Assembly: GCA_947589725.1 (NCBI GenBank)
Contig: CANQCQ010000068.1
Span: 1-5,501 of the forward strand
Reading direction: 5' to 3'
Length of the DNA stretch: 5,501 bases
Origin: an uncultured Bacilli bacterium
GTDB lineage: Bacteria > Bacillota_I > Bacilli_A > RF39 > UBA660
Shown here one piece after another: positions 1 through 5,501 of the stretch. Each line of letters begins with the position of its first letter. The first letter of the stretch is position 1. Below the pieces are notes generated by a model. That model was not told the origin of the DNA and made no database searches. It saw nothing but the letters and a program-made list of their open reading frames with translations. A program made the translations under genes and the position numbers.

Positions 1-1276
1 CTGATTCATCACAATCATAACAATACATTACTTTATCTTTTAGAAGTTTATTTCCAATGTAACCAGAGCCACCAGAACCAGAAACATCTGAATTTGTACC
101 TGAAGTTGTTGATGAAAAACCTCCATAAAGTCCACCACCGGAACCTCCATTACCTTCACCGCCTCCAGCATAACCATTTGTTCCATCTCTTCCATTTTGT
201 CCTTGTCCAAATTGATATCCTGTTGTTTGGGTTGCTCCTAATGATACATTGATAGTACCATATAAATTGGCAGAACAATCATTTCCTTTAAATCCACCAC
301 CAGATCCAGCATCATCAAAATCTTTATCCCAATTAATTCCACCTGTTGTTCCACCACCTCCTCCAGCAACAATTAATATTTTATCTAAATCTGTTTCTGG
401 ATTTAGTGTTGATAATAATCCTTGTTTAGTAGCTATATGAGTTGCTCCTCCGGCACCGGATCCACCAAAAGCAGTTGATGCACTTGATGTTCCTCCATTA
501 CCACCACCATTGTAGCCACCTAAACCACCTTGAGTACTATTGGTTTCTTCACCTTTGCCACCTACATAAATATATAGCTTAGTACCTTTATCTAAAACAG
601 TAACTCCTGTTGCATATCCGCCATATCCGCCACCTTTTTCTGTTGTACCACCTGATGCTCCCCAAGCTTCAATCTTATAATCTCCAGATCTATTTACATA
701 AAATATTTGTTCACTACCTGAATATTCATAATTCCAAACTTTTTTACTATTATCATTCTTAACATTTATAAATTCATAATCATAAGTTAAATCCAATGTT
801 TGATCAGTAGATAAGACTTCAGTAACATTATAATCATATTCAACATGTAAATTAACTTTACGAGTTGCGCCAGCATTAATAATATCATTCTCAGATAACT
901 CAGTTCCATCAGCTTCATAAGTTGCTTTTGAAATAAAATAATTTGCAATATCATCTGTTAATCCAGTAACTTTAACACTATTAAGTAAAGCATTTATTGT
1001 TCCTTTATTAACTATATTGAAACTAATATCCATATAGTCTCCAGGCTTTGTAAATGTACCACCAACTGTGATTGACACATTATCTTCATTTATTTTAGCT
1101 GTACCATTTTCTATTCTTTGACTAACTATTTTTAAATCTCTAAATTCTACTCCAAAAGTTGAATCATTAAAACCAATATTTCCATTAATATTCAAATTAG
1201 CTGTTAAATATGCAAAACCGATACCCAAAAATATAACTAATGCAAAAATAAGATAAATTCTTCTATCTTTCTCCAC
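1..1276 (-). CDS. Membrane-anchored glycine-rich surface protein (3' end outside window)
   Basis: This open frame gives 425 codons and runs off the left edge with no stop. The start is GTG at 1276, chosen because AAGGTGAT (1281-1288), a close match to the extended Shine-Dalgarno, lies 4 nt upstream; an in-frame GTG at 1285 falls inside that site. Residues 1-6 are charged and 7-25 form one hydrophobic helix (signal anchor or uncleaved signal) without a clear cleavage site. Residues 28-175 look like a beta-rich extracellular domain. From about W181 the pattern WNYEYSGSEQ...GDYKIEAWGASGG begins a long Gly/Ser/Thr-rich domain (about 181-410) resembling the glycine-rich domain found in ALK/LTK-type proteins and many gut Bacilli surface proteins. 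The visible end has a CYDC motif (C419, C422). It probably acts outside the cell at the envelope; the exact role is unknown. It is transcribed alone from its own promoter. Confidence 0.85.
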   Translation of the reverse strand, partial: MEKDRRIYLIFALVIFLGIGFAYLTANLNINGNIGFNDSTFGVEFRDLKIVSQRIENGTAKINEDNVSITVGGTFTKPGDYMDISFNIVNKGTINALLNSVKVTGLTDDIANYFISKATYEADGTELSENDIINAGATRKVNLHVEYDYNVTEVLSTDQTLDLTYDYEFINVKNDNSKKVWNYEYSGSEQIFYVNRSGDYKIEAWGASGGTTEKGGGYGGYATGVTVLDKGTKLYIYVGGKGEETNSTQGGLGGYNGGGNGGTSSASTAFGGSGAGGATHIATKQGLLSTLNPETDLDKILIVAGGGGGTTGGINWDKDFDDAGSGGGFKGNDCSANLYGTINVSLGATQTTGYQFGQGQNGRDGTNGYAGGGEGNGGSGGGLYGGFSSTTSGTNSDVSGSGGSGYIGNKLLKDKVMYCYDCDES

Positions 1277-1280
1277 AACT

Positions 1281-1288
1281 ATCACCTT
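1281..1288 (-). promoter_or_regulatory. Ribosome binding site that decides the GTG start
   Basis: AAGGTGAT is complementary to the 3' end of 16S rRNA and sits 4 nt before the GTG at 1276. It overlaps the alternative in-frame GTG at 1285, which makes that codon unlikely as the start. Confidence 0.7.
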
Positions 1289-1304
1289 ACCTTACCTATA
1301 ATAC

Positions 1305-1333
1305 ATTGTATCAAAACTATTACTATAAGTCAA
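1305..1333 (-). promoter_or_regulatory. Sigma-A-type promoter of the glycine-rich protein gene
   Basis: The -35 box TTGACT (1328-1333) and the -10 box TACAAT (1305-1310) are separated by exactly 17 nt. Transcription would start near 1298, leaving a leader of only about 22 nt before the GTG. The -35 box overlaps the U-tract of the upstream glmS terminator. Confidence 0.75.
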
Positions 1334-1364
1334 AAGAAAAAATATATATAAAAATATATACTTT
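1332..1364 (-). terminator. Weak AT-only terminator after glmS
   Basis: The arms at 1354-1364 and 1339-1349 pair over 11 bp (one G-U) around a TTTT loop, followed by TTCTTTT. The stem is almost all A-T, so termination may be leaky and could let some glmS transcripts read into the glycine-rich protein gene. Confidence 0.55.
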
Positions 1365-1374
1365 TCTAACTTTT

Positions 1375-3126
1375 TTATTCAACTGTAACTGATTTTGCCA
1401 AATTCCTTGGTTTATCAATATCAAGACCTCTATATTTAGCTGTATAGTATCCAATAAGTTGTAATACTGGTACTACAAGTAAAGGCTGAAAATAAGGGCT
1501 TACTTTTGGAACAACATATCTAAATCCATGATTAGGTACATCAGAATTATTAGTAATTGTAAAGATACTAGCATTTCTTGATTTAACTTCAACAACATTA
1601 GATTCAGTCTTATCAACTATCCTATCATCTGTTATAATTGCAAATACTGGTACACCTTTTTCAATCAATGATATAGTTCCATGTTTTAATTCACCAGCTT
1701 GGAATGCATCACTATGAATATATGAAACTTCTTTTAATTTTAAACTACCTTCCATACAAATTGCATAGTCTATTCCTCGACCTATAAAGAAAGCATCATG
1801 AACTTTATAAATTGATAAAGCAACACTTTGGAAAATTTCTCTTTCTCCTAATACATTATTTAAAAGACTTGGTATTTTTTTAGCTTCTTCTAAAGCATCT
1901 TTGTCATTTGTTGCTCTTATAACTAAAAGTGATAACATAGCAACCTGTAATATATAAGCTTTTGTAGTTGCAACAGCCACCTCAACTCCAGCACCGATAA
2001 ATAATGAATTATCACATTCACGAGCAATTGTACTTGTTTCTACATTAACAATTCCTAAAGTGTCTATTCCTTCATCTTTAGCTTTTCTCATAGCAGCAAT
2101 TGTATCAGCAGTTTCTCCAGATTGGGAAATCAAAATAACCAAAGTTTTTCTATCATAAATAACTTTTTTATATCTATATTCTGATGCACACTCTACATAA
2201 CATTTTATATTACATTTTTCTTCTATTAAACTTGCTCCTACAATTCCAGCATACATAGCAGACCCACAAGCTACTATATGAATTTCTTTATAATCACATA
2301 AATTAGGTAATTTAGAAAAATCACTGTATCTCTCAAATAAATTATTTAAAACTTTAGGTTCTTCCATTATTTCTTTTAACATAAAGTGCTCATATCCACA
2401 TTTATCAGCATCTTCTGCACTAATATTTGCATGAATAACATCTTTCTTTATAATTTTACCATCACTAAACACTTCTATTTTATCTTTACTTAAAATGGCT
2501 ATTTCACCTTCATTTAATAAACTATAATCTTTTGTATAATTAATTATAGCAGCAATATCAGAAGCTATATAATTGCCATCAGTTCCATATCCAATAATTA
2601 ATGGAGAATCTTTTCTAACAGCATATAATTTATCATCATCTCCAAAAATTATTCCTAAAGCATAACTACCTTTAAGTTTAGAAATAGCCTTTTTTATAGC
2701 ATATAAAGCATTCCCATCATAATATTTATTAATTAAAGCACAAGCAACTTCTGTATCAGTTTCACTTTTAAAAACTACACCTTCCTGTTCAAGCTCTTCT
2801 TTTAATGTTCTAGCATTCTCAATAATACCATTATGAACAATAGTAACATTTTCAACTTTATGAGGATGTGCATTTTCCTCTGTTACTCCACCATGAGTAG
2901 CCCATCTAGTATGAGCAATTCCTAAATTAGAATTATCAACTCCTAATTTACTAATTTTTTCTTCCAAATTAGATATTCTACCAACTGATTTAATGATAGA
3001 TACACCATCATTTGTCTTCAAGGCTATTCCACTTGAATCATAACCCCTATATTCTAATTTTTTTAAACCGTCAATTAAAATTTCTTTTGGATGTTTTTCT
3101 CCAACATATCCAACTATTCCACACAT
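1375..3126 (-). CDS. glmS: Glutamine--fructose-6-phosphate aminotransferase (isomerizing)
   Basis: GlmS converts fructose-6-phosphate and glutamine to glucosamine-6-phosphate and glutamate, the first step towards UDP-GlcNAc for peptidoglycan, in the cytoplasm. The 583-aa protein is slightly short for the family (about 600). It begins MCGIVGYVG; removal of Met exposes the catalytic N-terminal Cys of the class II glutaminase domain (about 1-225), which also shows RWATHG (74-79), HNG (98-100) and D124. Two SIS sugar-isomerase domains follow: SQSGETADT (334-342), VATTKAY (385-391), and K463/E466 and H482 in the LKLKE and GELKHG motifs. K578 in the conserved C-terminal RNLAKSVTVE forms the sugar Schiff base in known enzymes. 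All expected catalytic residues are present, so it should be active. ATG 3126 is fixed by the MCGIV motif and by GGAGG at 3134-3138, 7 nt upstream. It is monocistronic, behind a glmS ribozyme. Confidence 0.98.
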   Translation of the reverse strand: MCGIVGYVGEKHPKEILIDGLKKLEYRGYDSSGIALKTNDGVSIIKSVGRISNLEEKISKLGVDNSNLGIAHTRWATHGGVTEENAHPHKVENVTIVHNGIIENARTLKEELEQEGVVFKSETDTEVACALINKYYDGNALYAIKKAISKLKGSYALGIIFGDDDKLYAVRKDSPLIIGYGTDGNYIASDIAAIINYTKDYSLLNEGEIAILSKDKIEVFSDGKIIKKDVIHANISAEDADKCGYEHFMLKEIMEEPKVLNNLFERYSDFSKLPNLCDYKEIHIVACGSAMYAGIVGASLIEEKCNIKCYVECASEYRYKKVIYDRKTLVILISQSGETADTIAAMRKAKDEGIDTLGIVNVETSTIARECDNSLFIGAGVEVAVATTKAYILQVAMLSLLVIRATNDKDALEEAKKIPSLLNNVLGEREIFQSVALSIYKVHDAFFIGRGIDYAICMEGSLKLKEVSYIHSDAFQAGELKHGTISLIEKGVPVFAIITDDRIVDKTESNVVEVKSRNASIFTITNNSDVPNHGFRYVVPKVSPYFQPLLVVPVLQLIGYYTAKYRGLDIDKPRNLAKSVTVE

Positions 3127-3133
3127 ATATTTT

Positions 3134-3138
3134 CCTCC
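3134..3138 (-). promoter_or_regulatory. Ribosome binding site of glmS
   Basis: GGAGG lies 7 nt before ATG 3126. A small imperfect hairpin just upstream (CACTA pairing with TAGTG, 3138-3157) touches the first G of the site; any effect on translation is speculative. Confidence 0.85.
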
Positions 3139-3204
3139 ACTATTAAAACAATTAGTGAAGATATATACTTTGTTATAATTTTGATTTTATTTTTTCCTAT
3201 ATAT

Positions 3205-3288
3205 CTAACGAACCACTTTGTCCGTAGCAGCATCCGCCGAATCTTTCGATCACTACTAACCTCGTCAAGTATTTAAACTCCAGGCGCT
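3205..3288 (-). ncRNA. glmS ribozyme: glmS ribozyme (glucosamine-6-phosphate-dependent self-cleaving leader)
   Basis: The glmS leader carries the family's invariant blocks in order: AGCGCC (3283-3288, cleavage expected between A3288 and G3287), TTGACGAGG (3260-3268), ATCGAA (3245-3250) and TTCGGCGGATGC (3230-3241). Helix P2 forms between TAGTAG (3253-3258) and CTGCTA (3225-3230), 6 bp with one wobble. P3 forms between CGGAC (3220-3224) and GTTCG (3209-3213), with loop AAAGTG. In known members glucosamine-6-phosphate is the catalytic cofactor; cleavage exposes a 5'-OH and the mRNA is degraded, so the GlmS product shuts off its own synthesis. P1 is only AGT/ACT around a 6-nt loop, and the peripheral P3.1 pseudoknot and P4 are not visible: after GTTAGA (3204-3209) the leader is A/T-rich. 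The core blocks are intact, so activity is likely. Confidence 0.93.
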
Positions 3289-3330
3289 TAAATAGTTTTT
3301 CTACTCCTTTACTTAAACCATTCTACTTAT

Positions 3331-3359
3331 ATTATATGTGTTAAATATTATTTTGTAAA
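3331..3359 (-). promoter_or_regulatory. Sigma-A-type promoter of the glmS ribozyme-glmS unit
   Basis: The -35 box TTTACA (3354-3359) and the consensus -10 TATAAT (3331-3336) have a 17-nt spacer. Transcription would start near 3324, giving about 36 nt before the ribozyme cleavage site and a leader of about 200 nt. The -35 lies directly behind the T-run of the preceding terminator. Confidence 0.78.
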
Positions 3360-3360
3360 T

Positions 3361-3393
3361 AAAAAAACTGTCAAGGACTTAACACAAGACAGT
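3361..3393 (-). terminator. Intrinsic terminator of the small regulator-like gene
   Basis: ACTGTC (3388-3393) pairs with GACAGT (3367-3372) in a 6-bp stem around a 15-nt loop, followed by a T-run (3361-3366). The 5' arm lies inside the last codons of the gene, so the stop codon falls in the loop. Confidence 0.7.
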
Positions 3394-3783
3394 ATTAGTA
3401 AGAGCAAATAAAGAATCATTGATTTTATCAATATCATAATCACCTTTAGCTATAAAATATCTTAAAATCAAGTCAAATTCCTTTGTAGTACTTAGATAAT
3501 ATCCAGCACTTTCAAGCAATTTAGTAGTATCGTCAAGATTTAATTCAAGAGCAATACATAATTTTAAAATATTATTTCTAGAAAAGTTGTAATTTTCATC
3601 ACTCCTAAACTTAGAAAATAGCCTTCGGTCAATCCCTGCTCTATTGTAGACAAAAGAGTCTTTACAAACCTCATTTTTCTTTTCAAAATATTTATCTATG
3701 TAGTCAAATACTAGTTTGTAAAAGCTAGTTGTCTTTGATTGATTTAGATAATTCATTAGTTGTTGTTTTTCATTATTATTCAT
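3379..3783 (-). CDS. Small helix-turn-helix-like protein (134 aa), possible regulator
   Basis: This protein has no assigned function that I can name. The start is ATG 3783 (MNNNEKQQ), supported by GGAGGG at 3790-3795, 6 nt upstream; extending to 3822 would place this site inside the gene. Residues 1-36 are helical and polar. Residues 43-97 (SFVYNRAGIDRRLFSKFRS, then NNILKLCIALELNLDDTTKLLESAGY) follow the XRE-like helix-turn-helix pattern, with the probable recognition helix around RRLFSKFR (53-60). The C-terminal part (103-127, DLILRYFIAKGDYDI) continues a module I recall from many Bacillota proteins, often as the tail of larger accessory proteins. DNA binding is an inference from this pattern. 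It has its own strong promoter immediately after the large ncRNA and may bind DNA or RNA there. No membrane segment or signal peptide is seen. Confidence 0.8.
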   Translation of the reverse strand: MNNNEKQQLMNYLNQSKTTSFYKLVFDYIDKYFEKKNEVCKDSFVYNRAGIDRRLFSKFRSDENYNFSRNNILKLCIALELNLDDTTKLLESAGYYLSTTKEFDLILRYFIAKGDYDIDKINDSLFALTNTVLC

Positions 3784-3789
3784 ATTAAT

Positions 3790-3795
3790 CCCTCC
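3790..3795 (-). promoter_or_regulatory. Ribosome binding site that decides the regulator start
   Basis: GGAGGG sits 6 nt before ATG 3783. This near-ideal site fixes the start and rejects the longer reading that would begin at 3822. Confidence 0.8.
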
Positions 3796-3817
3796 ATTTA
3801 TAATTTCAACTAATAAG

Positions 3818-3835
3818 ATCAATCACATATCAATC
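3818..3835 (-). repeat. Two GATTGAT direct repeats in the regulator leader
   Basis: GATTGAT occurs at 3829-3835 and again at 3818-3824, one helical turn (11 bp) apart, downstream of the predicted transcription start. This could be a protein-binding site, but chance is possible in AT-rich DNA. Confidence 0.3.
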
Positions 3836-3892
3836 CATAGAGATTAATTTTTTATAAAATAATAATTACAACTAATTGTCTAAATCGCTCTA

Positions 3893-3921
3893 ATTTTAGC
3901 ACAGTTCATATTGATTGTCAA
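3893..3921 (-). promoter_or_regulatory. Strong extended -10 promoter of the regulator-like gene
   Basis: The consensus -35 TTGACA (3916-3921), a 17-nt spacer and the -10 TAAAAT (3893-3898) preceded by TGC give an extended -10 promoter. Transcription would start near 3886, leaving a leader of about 100 nt. The -35 begins only 3 nt after the closing stem of the large RNA ends at 3925. Confidence 0.78.
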
Positions 3922-3924
3922 ACT

Positions 3925-4512
3925 TTAGTGACCTTTAACAAATAAATTAAGATGCTCCTCACATTAATCCTATATAAACAAGCATATTCAGCCACAGGCA
4001 AGTAATAGCTCTAGTAGAGAGCGACTCTACGTCCACTTTTACTTAAGTTTTCACTCCTAGACCCAAAGAGAATAATACTCTCAATTCCAACACGCGGTAG
4101 AATAATCATCCACATTCTTGATCTTCATATTGCAGATTTGTGCCGAAATACAGGTTTGAATCTTATAGTATATTGCTATACTTCAACTGCAAGTTCATTT
4201 AAAGCCTTAATGGTAATTTCAGCTAGTCTCTATCCACCACAGATAGTAACATTACTGTTCTACTAATCTACTTCGTATAAATACTCATAGCCTTTCGAAG
4301 ATCGGCCCGATTCTCTCCTTGCCTTTACTCTCATATATAAGACAACTATTATCTTTTTCGTGATTACTCACTCTCAGAATCATTATCACTAATAACTCCC
4401 ACTCAATCCACTATAGTTCACACTCTAGTTAATAAGAACAAGATAATATCTATGCTACTTTGCTCTAGTAGTTTTTCACATAGTTCTTAATTTATTTGTC
4501 AAAGATCACTAA
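3925..4512 (-). ncRNA. Large structured non-coding RNA, ROOL-like candidate (588 nt)
   Basis: There is no plausible ORF here, and the base composition is richer in G and C than the flanks. The ends (4485-4512 and 3925-3952) pair as a 28-bp helix with two G-U wobbles on the minus-strand RNA; on the plus strand these would be A-C mismatches, which sets the strand. Internal helices, 5' to 3': 4450-4483 (CTATG/CATAG enclosing CTACT/AGTAG); 4360-4389 (GTGAT/ATCAC); 4339-4355 (7 bp, one wobble); 4230-4246 (CTATC/GATAG); 4130-4192 (TTGCAG/CTGCAA enclosing TTGA/TCAA and a 6-bp stem with a GCAA tetraloop at 4173-4176); 4097-4113 (GTGGA/TCTAC, one wobble); 4014-4030 (GTAGAG/CTCTAC); and 3953-3957 with 3980-3984, stacking on the closing helix. 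RNase P, tmRNA and rRNA hallmarks are absent. Length, long closing stem and Bacillota host suggest ROOL, whose members are reported to be about 580 nt and to form multimers. A new family is the alternative. Function unknown. Confidence 0.8.
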
Positions 4513-4528
4513 TTGCTTAACTGTTTTA

Positions 4529-4539
4529 ATTATATTATA
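4529..4539 (-). promoter_or_regulatory. Possible -10 region of the large ncRNA
   Basis: Two overlapping TATAAT boxes (4534-4539 and 4529-4534) lie 17 nt or more upstream of the closing stem, so transcription could start near 4522. No good -35 box is found at standard spacing; the preceding terminator T-tract lies where it should be. Confidence 0.4.
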
Positions 4540-4546
4540 TAATTTC

Positions 4547-4573
4547 AAAAAAAATGTCGCTTTTAATGCGACA
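4547..4573 (-). terminator. Intrinsic terminator of the Clp-like ATPase gene
   Basis: TGTCGC (4568-4573) pairs with GCGACA (4555-4560) around a 7-nt loop, followed by eight T residues (4547-4554). It lies 10 nt after the stop codon and separates the ATPase gene from the ncRNA. Confidence 0.9.
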
Positions 4574-4582
4574 ATTTATATT

Positions 4583-5501
4583 TTATTCTATATTATCATC
4601 TAGTCTTTCAATATTATCATTTTGTTCTAAAAGTTGAGAAGCAAAAATTCTATCAAATTCAGGCATTGATTTTCTAATAACATCAGGATATATATTTTTA
4701 CTACTTAAAATAGCATTTCGAAAATCTTTAGCTAAAACTTCATGTCTATTATCAAATAAAGCATTAGAAAAAGCTTCTTGTACCAAAGTTAATGAAACAT
4801 CTGGATATCTTGAACCTATCTCATATATTCTTTTATATTCAGAAGTAATATCAGTAATAAATTCCATCAATTTACTAGTAACATAAGGAGTATAGTTTAT
4901 TTTAACTCCTGTTCTTTTTTCAATTTTTGGTAAAGTTCCAATTAATATTTGAATATTTTCTTCTCTAGTAGGTTCAAATATTTCTACTTTTTGAAAACGT
5001 CTAACAAAAGCTTTATCTCTTAATATATATCGCTCATATTCATCAGTAGTAGTAGCACCTATTACTTTTATATCTCCACGATCTAGTGCTGGCTTAAACA
5101 TATTTGCAAAATCCAATGCTTCTCCTTTAGAACCTATTAAAGTATGAATTTCATCAATAAATAAAATCAACTTAGTTTCTTTTTTTAATTCTTCTAGCAA
5201 TATTTGTACCTTTGCTTCTCCAGTCACAGGATCTACTCCAAGTATTGCTGAAGTATTTATTTTAATAACTTGATAATCTTTTAATGCATCAGGTACTAAT
5301 CCTTTTTGAATTCTATATGCTAATCCCTCAACAGTAGCAGTTTTACCAACTCCAGGCTTTCCTACTAAAACAGCACTTTTATCAGGAGTTAATAAAATTA
5401 AAATTAATTGTTTTATTTGCTCATCTCTACCTATAGCAGGATTAGTAATATAATCCTTATTTTGGAAGTTTTCCCCATAAGTTTTTAATACACTAGTTCT
5501 T
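4583..5501 (-). CDS. ClpA/B/C-like AAA+ ATPase, C-terminal part, single AAA+ module
   Basis: The frame enters from the right edge (first full codon at 5500) and gives 305 visible residues before TAA at 4583. It is a Hsp100/Clp-type D1 module: NPAIGRDEQ (20-28), Walker A GKPGVGKT (47-54), Walker B ILFIDE (112-117, D116/E117), sensor 1 region IGATT (147-151), arginine-finger region FVRRF (165-169), and a C-terminal small domain with RYPD (231-234) in the sensor 2 region. ATP binding and hydrolysis are therefore expected, with substrate remodelling as the family role. Unlike ClpA, ClpB and ClpC it ends about 70 residues after RYPD, with no second AAA+ domain, and the acidic tail (NDNIERLDDNIE) is followed by a terminator, so this end looks natural. 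No ClpP-docking loop is present in the visible part. The N-terminal domain lies outside the window. The GTG at 5227 is internal, because homology continues well upstream. Confidence 0.9.
   Translation of the reverse strand, partial: RTSVLKTYGENFQNKDYITNPAIGRDEQIKQLILILLTPDKSAVLVGKPGVGKTATVEGLAYRIQKGLVPDALKDYQVIKINTSAILGVDPVTGEAKVQILLEELKKETKLILFIDEIHTLIGSKGEALDFANMFKPALDRGDIKVIGATTTDEYERYILRDKAFVRRFQKVEIFEPTREENIQILIGTLPKIEKRTGVKINYTPYVTSKLMEFITDITSEYKRIYEIGSRYPDVSLTLVQEAFSNALFDNRHEVLAKDFRNAILSSKNIYPDVIRKSMPEFDRIFASQLLEQNDNIERLDDNIE

Noticed and set aside
249..440. Plus-strand 63-aa proline-rich ORF
   Set aside because: It is the antisense of glycine codons in the surface protein gene (GGN read as CCN) and has no ribosome binding site.
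3091..3276. Plus-strand 61-aa ORF
   Set aside because: It covers the antisense of the glmS start and ribozyme, with no ribosome binding site or family resemblance.
3784..3822. Longer N-terminus for the regulator-like protein
   Set aside because: The extension would encode the GGAGGG ribosome binding site, and ATG 3783 has ideal spacing to it.
3925..4512. RNase P RNA, tmRNA, 6S RNA or rRNA fragment
   Set aside because: I see none of their hallmark conserved segments, and the 28-bp closing helix with 588-nt length does not fit them.
3925..4512. Insertion sequence remnant with terminal inverted repeats
   Set aside because: The inverted ends could suggest this, but there is no transposase remnant or target duplication, and the wobble pattern and internal hairpins point to RNA.
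4583..5227. Reading the AAA+ protein as a 214-aa gene starting at GTG 5227
   Set aside because: The same frame continues upstream with Walker A and other conserved Clp residues, so this valine is internal.
1..5501. CRISPR array or tRNA genes
   Set aside because: No regularly spaced repeats and no cloverleaf or TTCRA-type T-loop with CCA context were found on either strand by eye.

Overview
This AT-rich window uses the standard genetic code (every tryptophan checked is TGG). It looks like a low-GC Bacillota chromosome, probably a gut or rumen-type Bacilli/Mollicutes-relative lineage. The reasons are the strong GGAGG ribosome binding sites, consensus sigma-A promoters, a glmS ribozyme, and a glycine-rich envelope protein of a kind common in uncultured gut Bacilli. 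The lineage is inferred, not proven. Every feature recognised lies on the minus strand, so transcription runs from high to low coordinates.

Layout in order of transcription. (1) 4583-5501: the C-terminal part of a ClpA/B/C-like AAA+ ATPase, which stops after a single AAA+ module and is followed by a good intrinsic terminator. (2) 3925-4512: a 588-nt stretch with no convincing gene that has clear signs of being a large structured non-coding RNA. Its ends pair in a 28-bp stem whose only two imperfections are G-U wobbles on the minus strand, and it holds many internal hairpins, including one with a GNRA tetraloop. Size, closing stem and host type fit the ROOL family of large RNAs best, but that name is an inference. 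(3) 3379-3783: a small DNA-binding-like protein of 134 aa with its own strong extended -10 promoter, which starts only a few bases after the RNA's closing stem. (4) 3127-3359: a consensus promoter and a compact glmS self-cleaving ribozyme. (5) 1375-3126: glmS, complete, encoding glucosamine-6-phosphate synthase. (6) 1-1276: a membrane-anchored glycine-rich surface protein, starting at GTG and running off the left edge.

The genes look like independent transcription units, each with its own promoter. Terminators are packed tightly against the next promoter at three junctions. glmS is the best understood unit: the enzyme makes glucosamine-6-phosphate for cell-wall synthesis, and that product is the known cofactor of the ribozyme in its leader, giving negative feedback. 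The most interesting item is the 588-nt RNA and its close link with the small regulator-like gene downstream.
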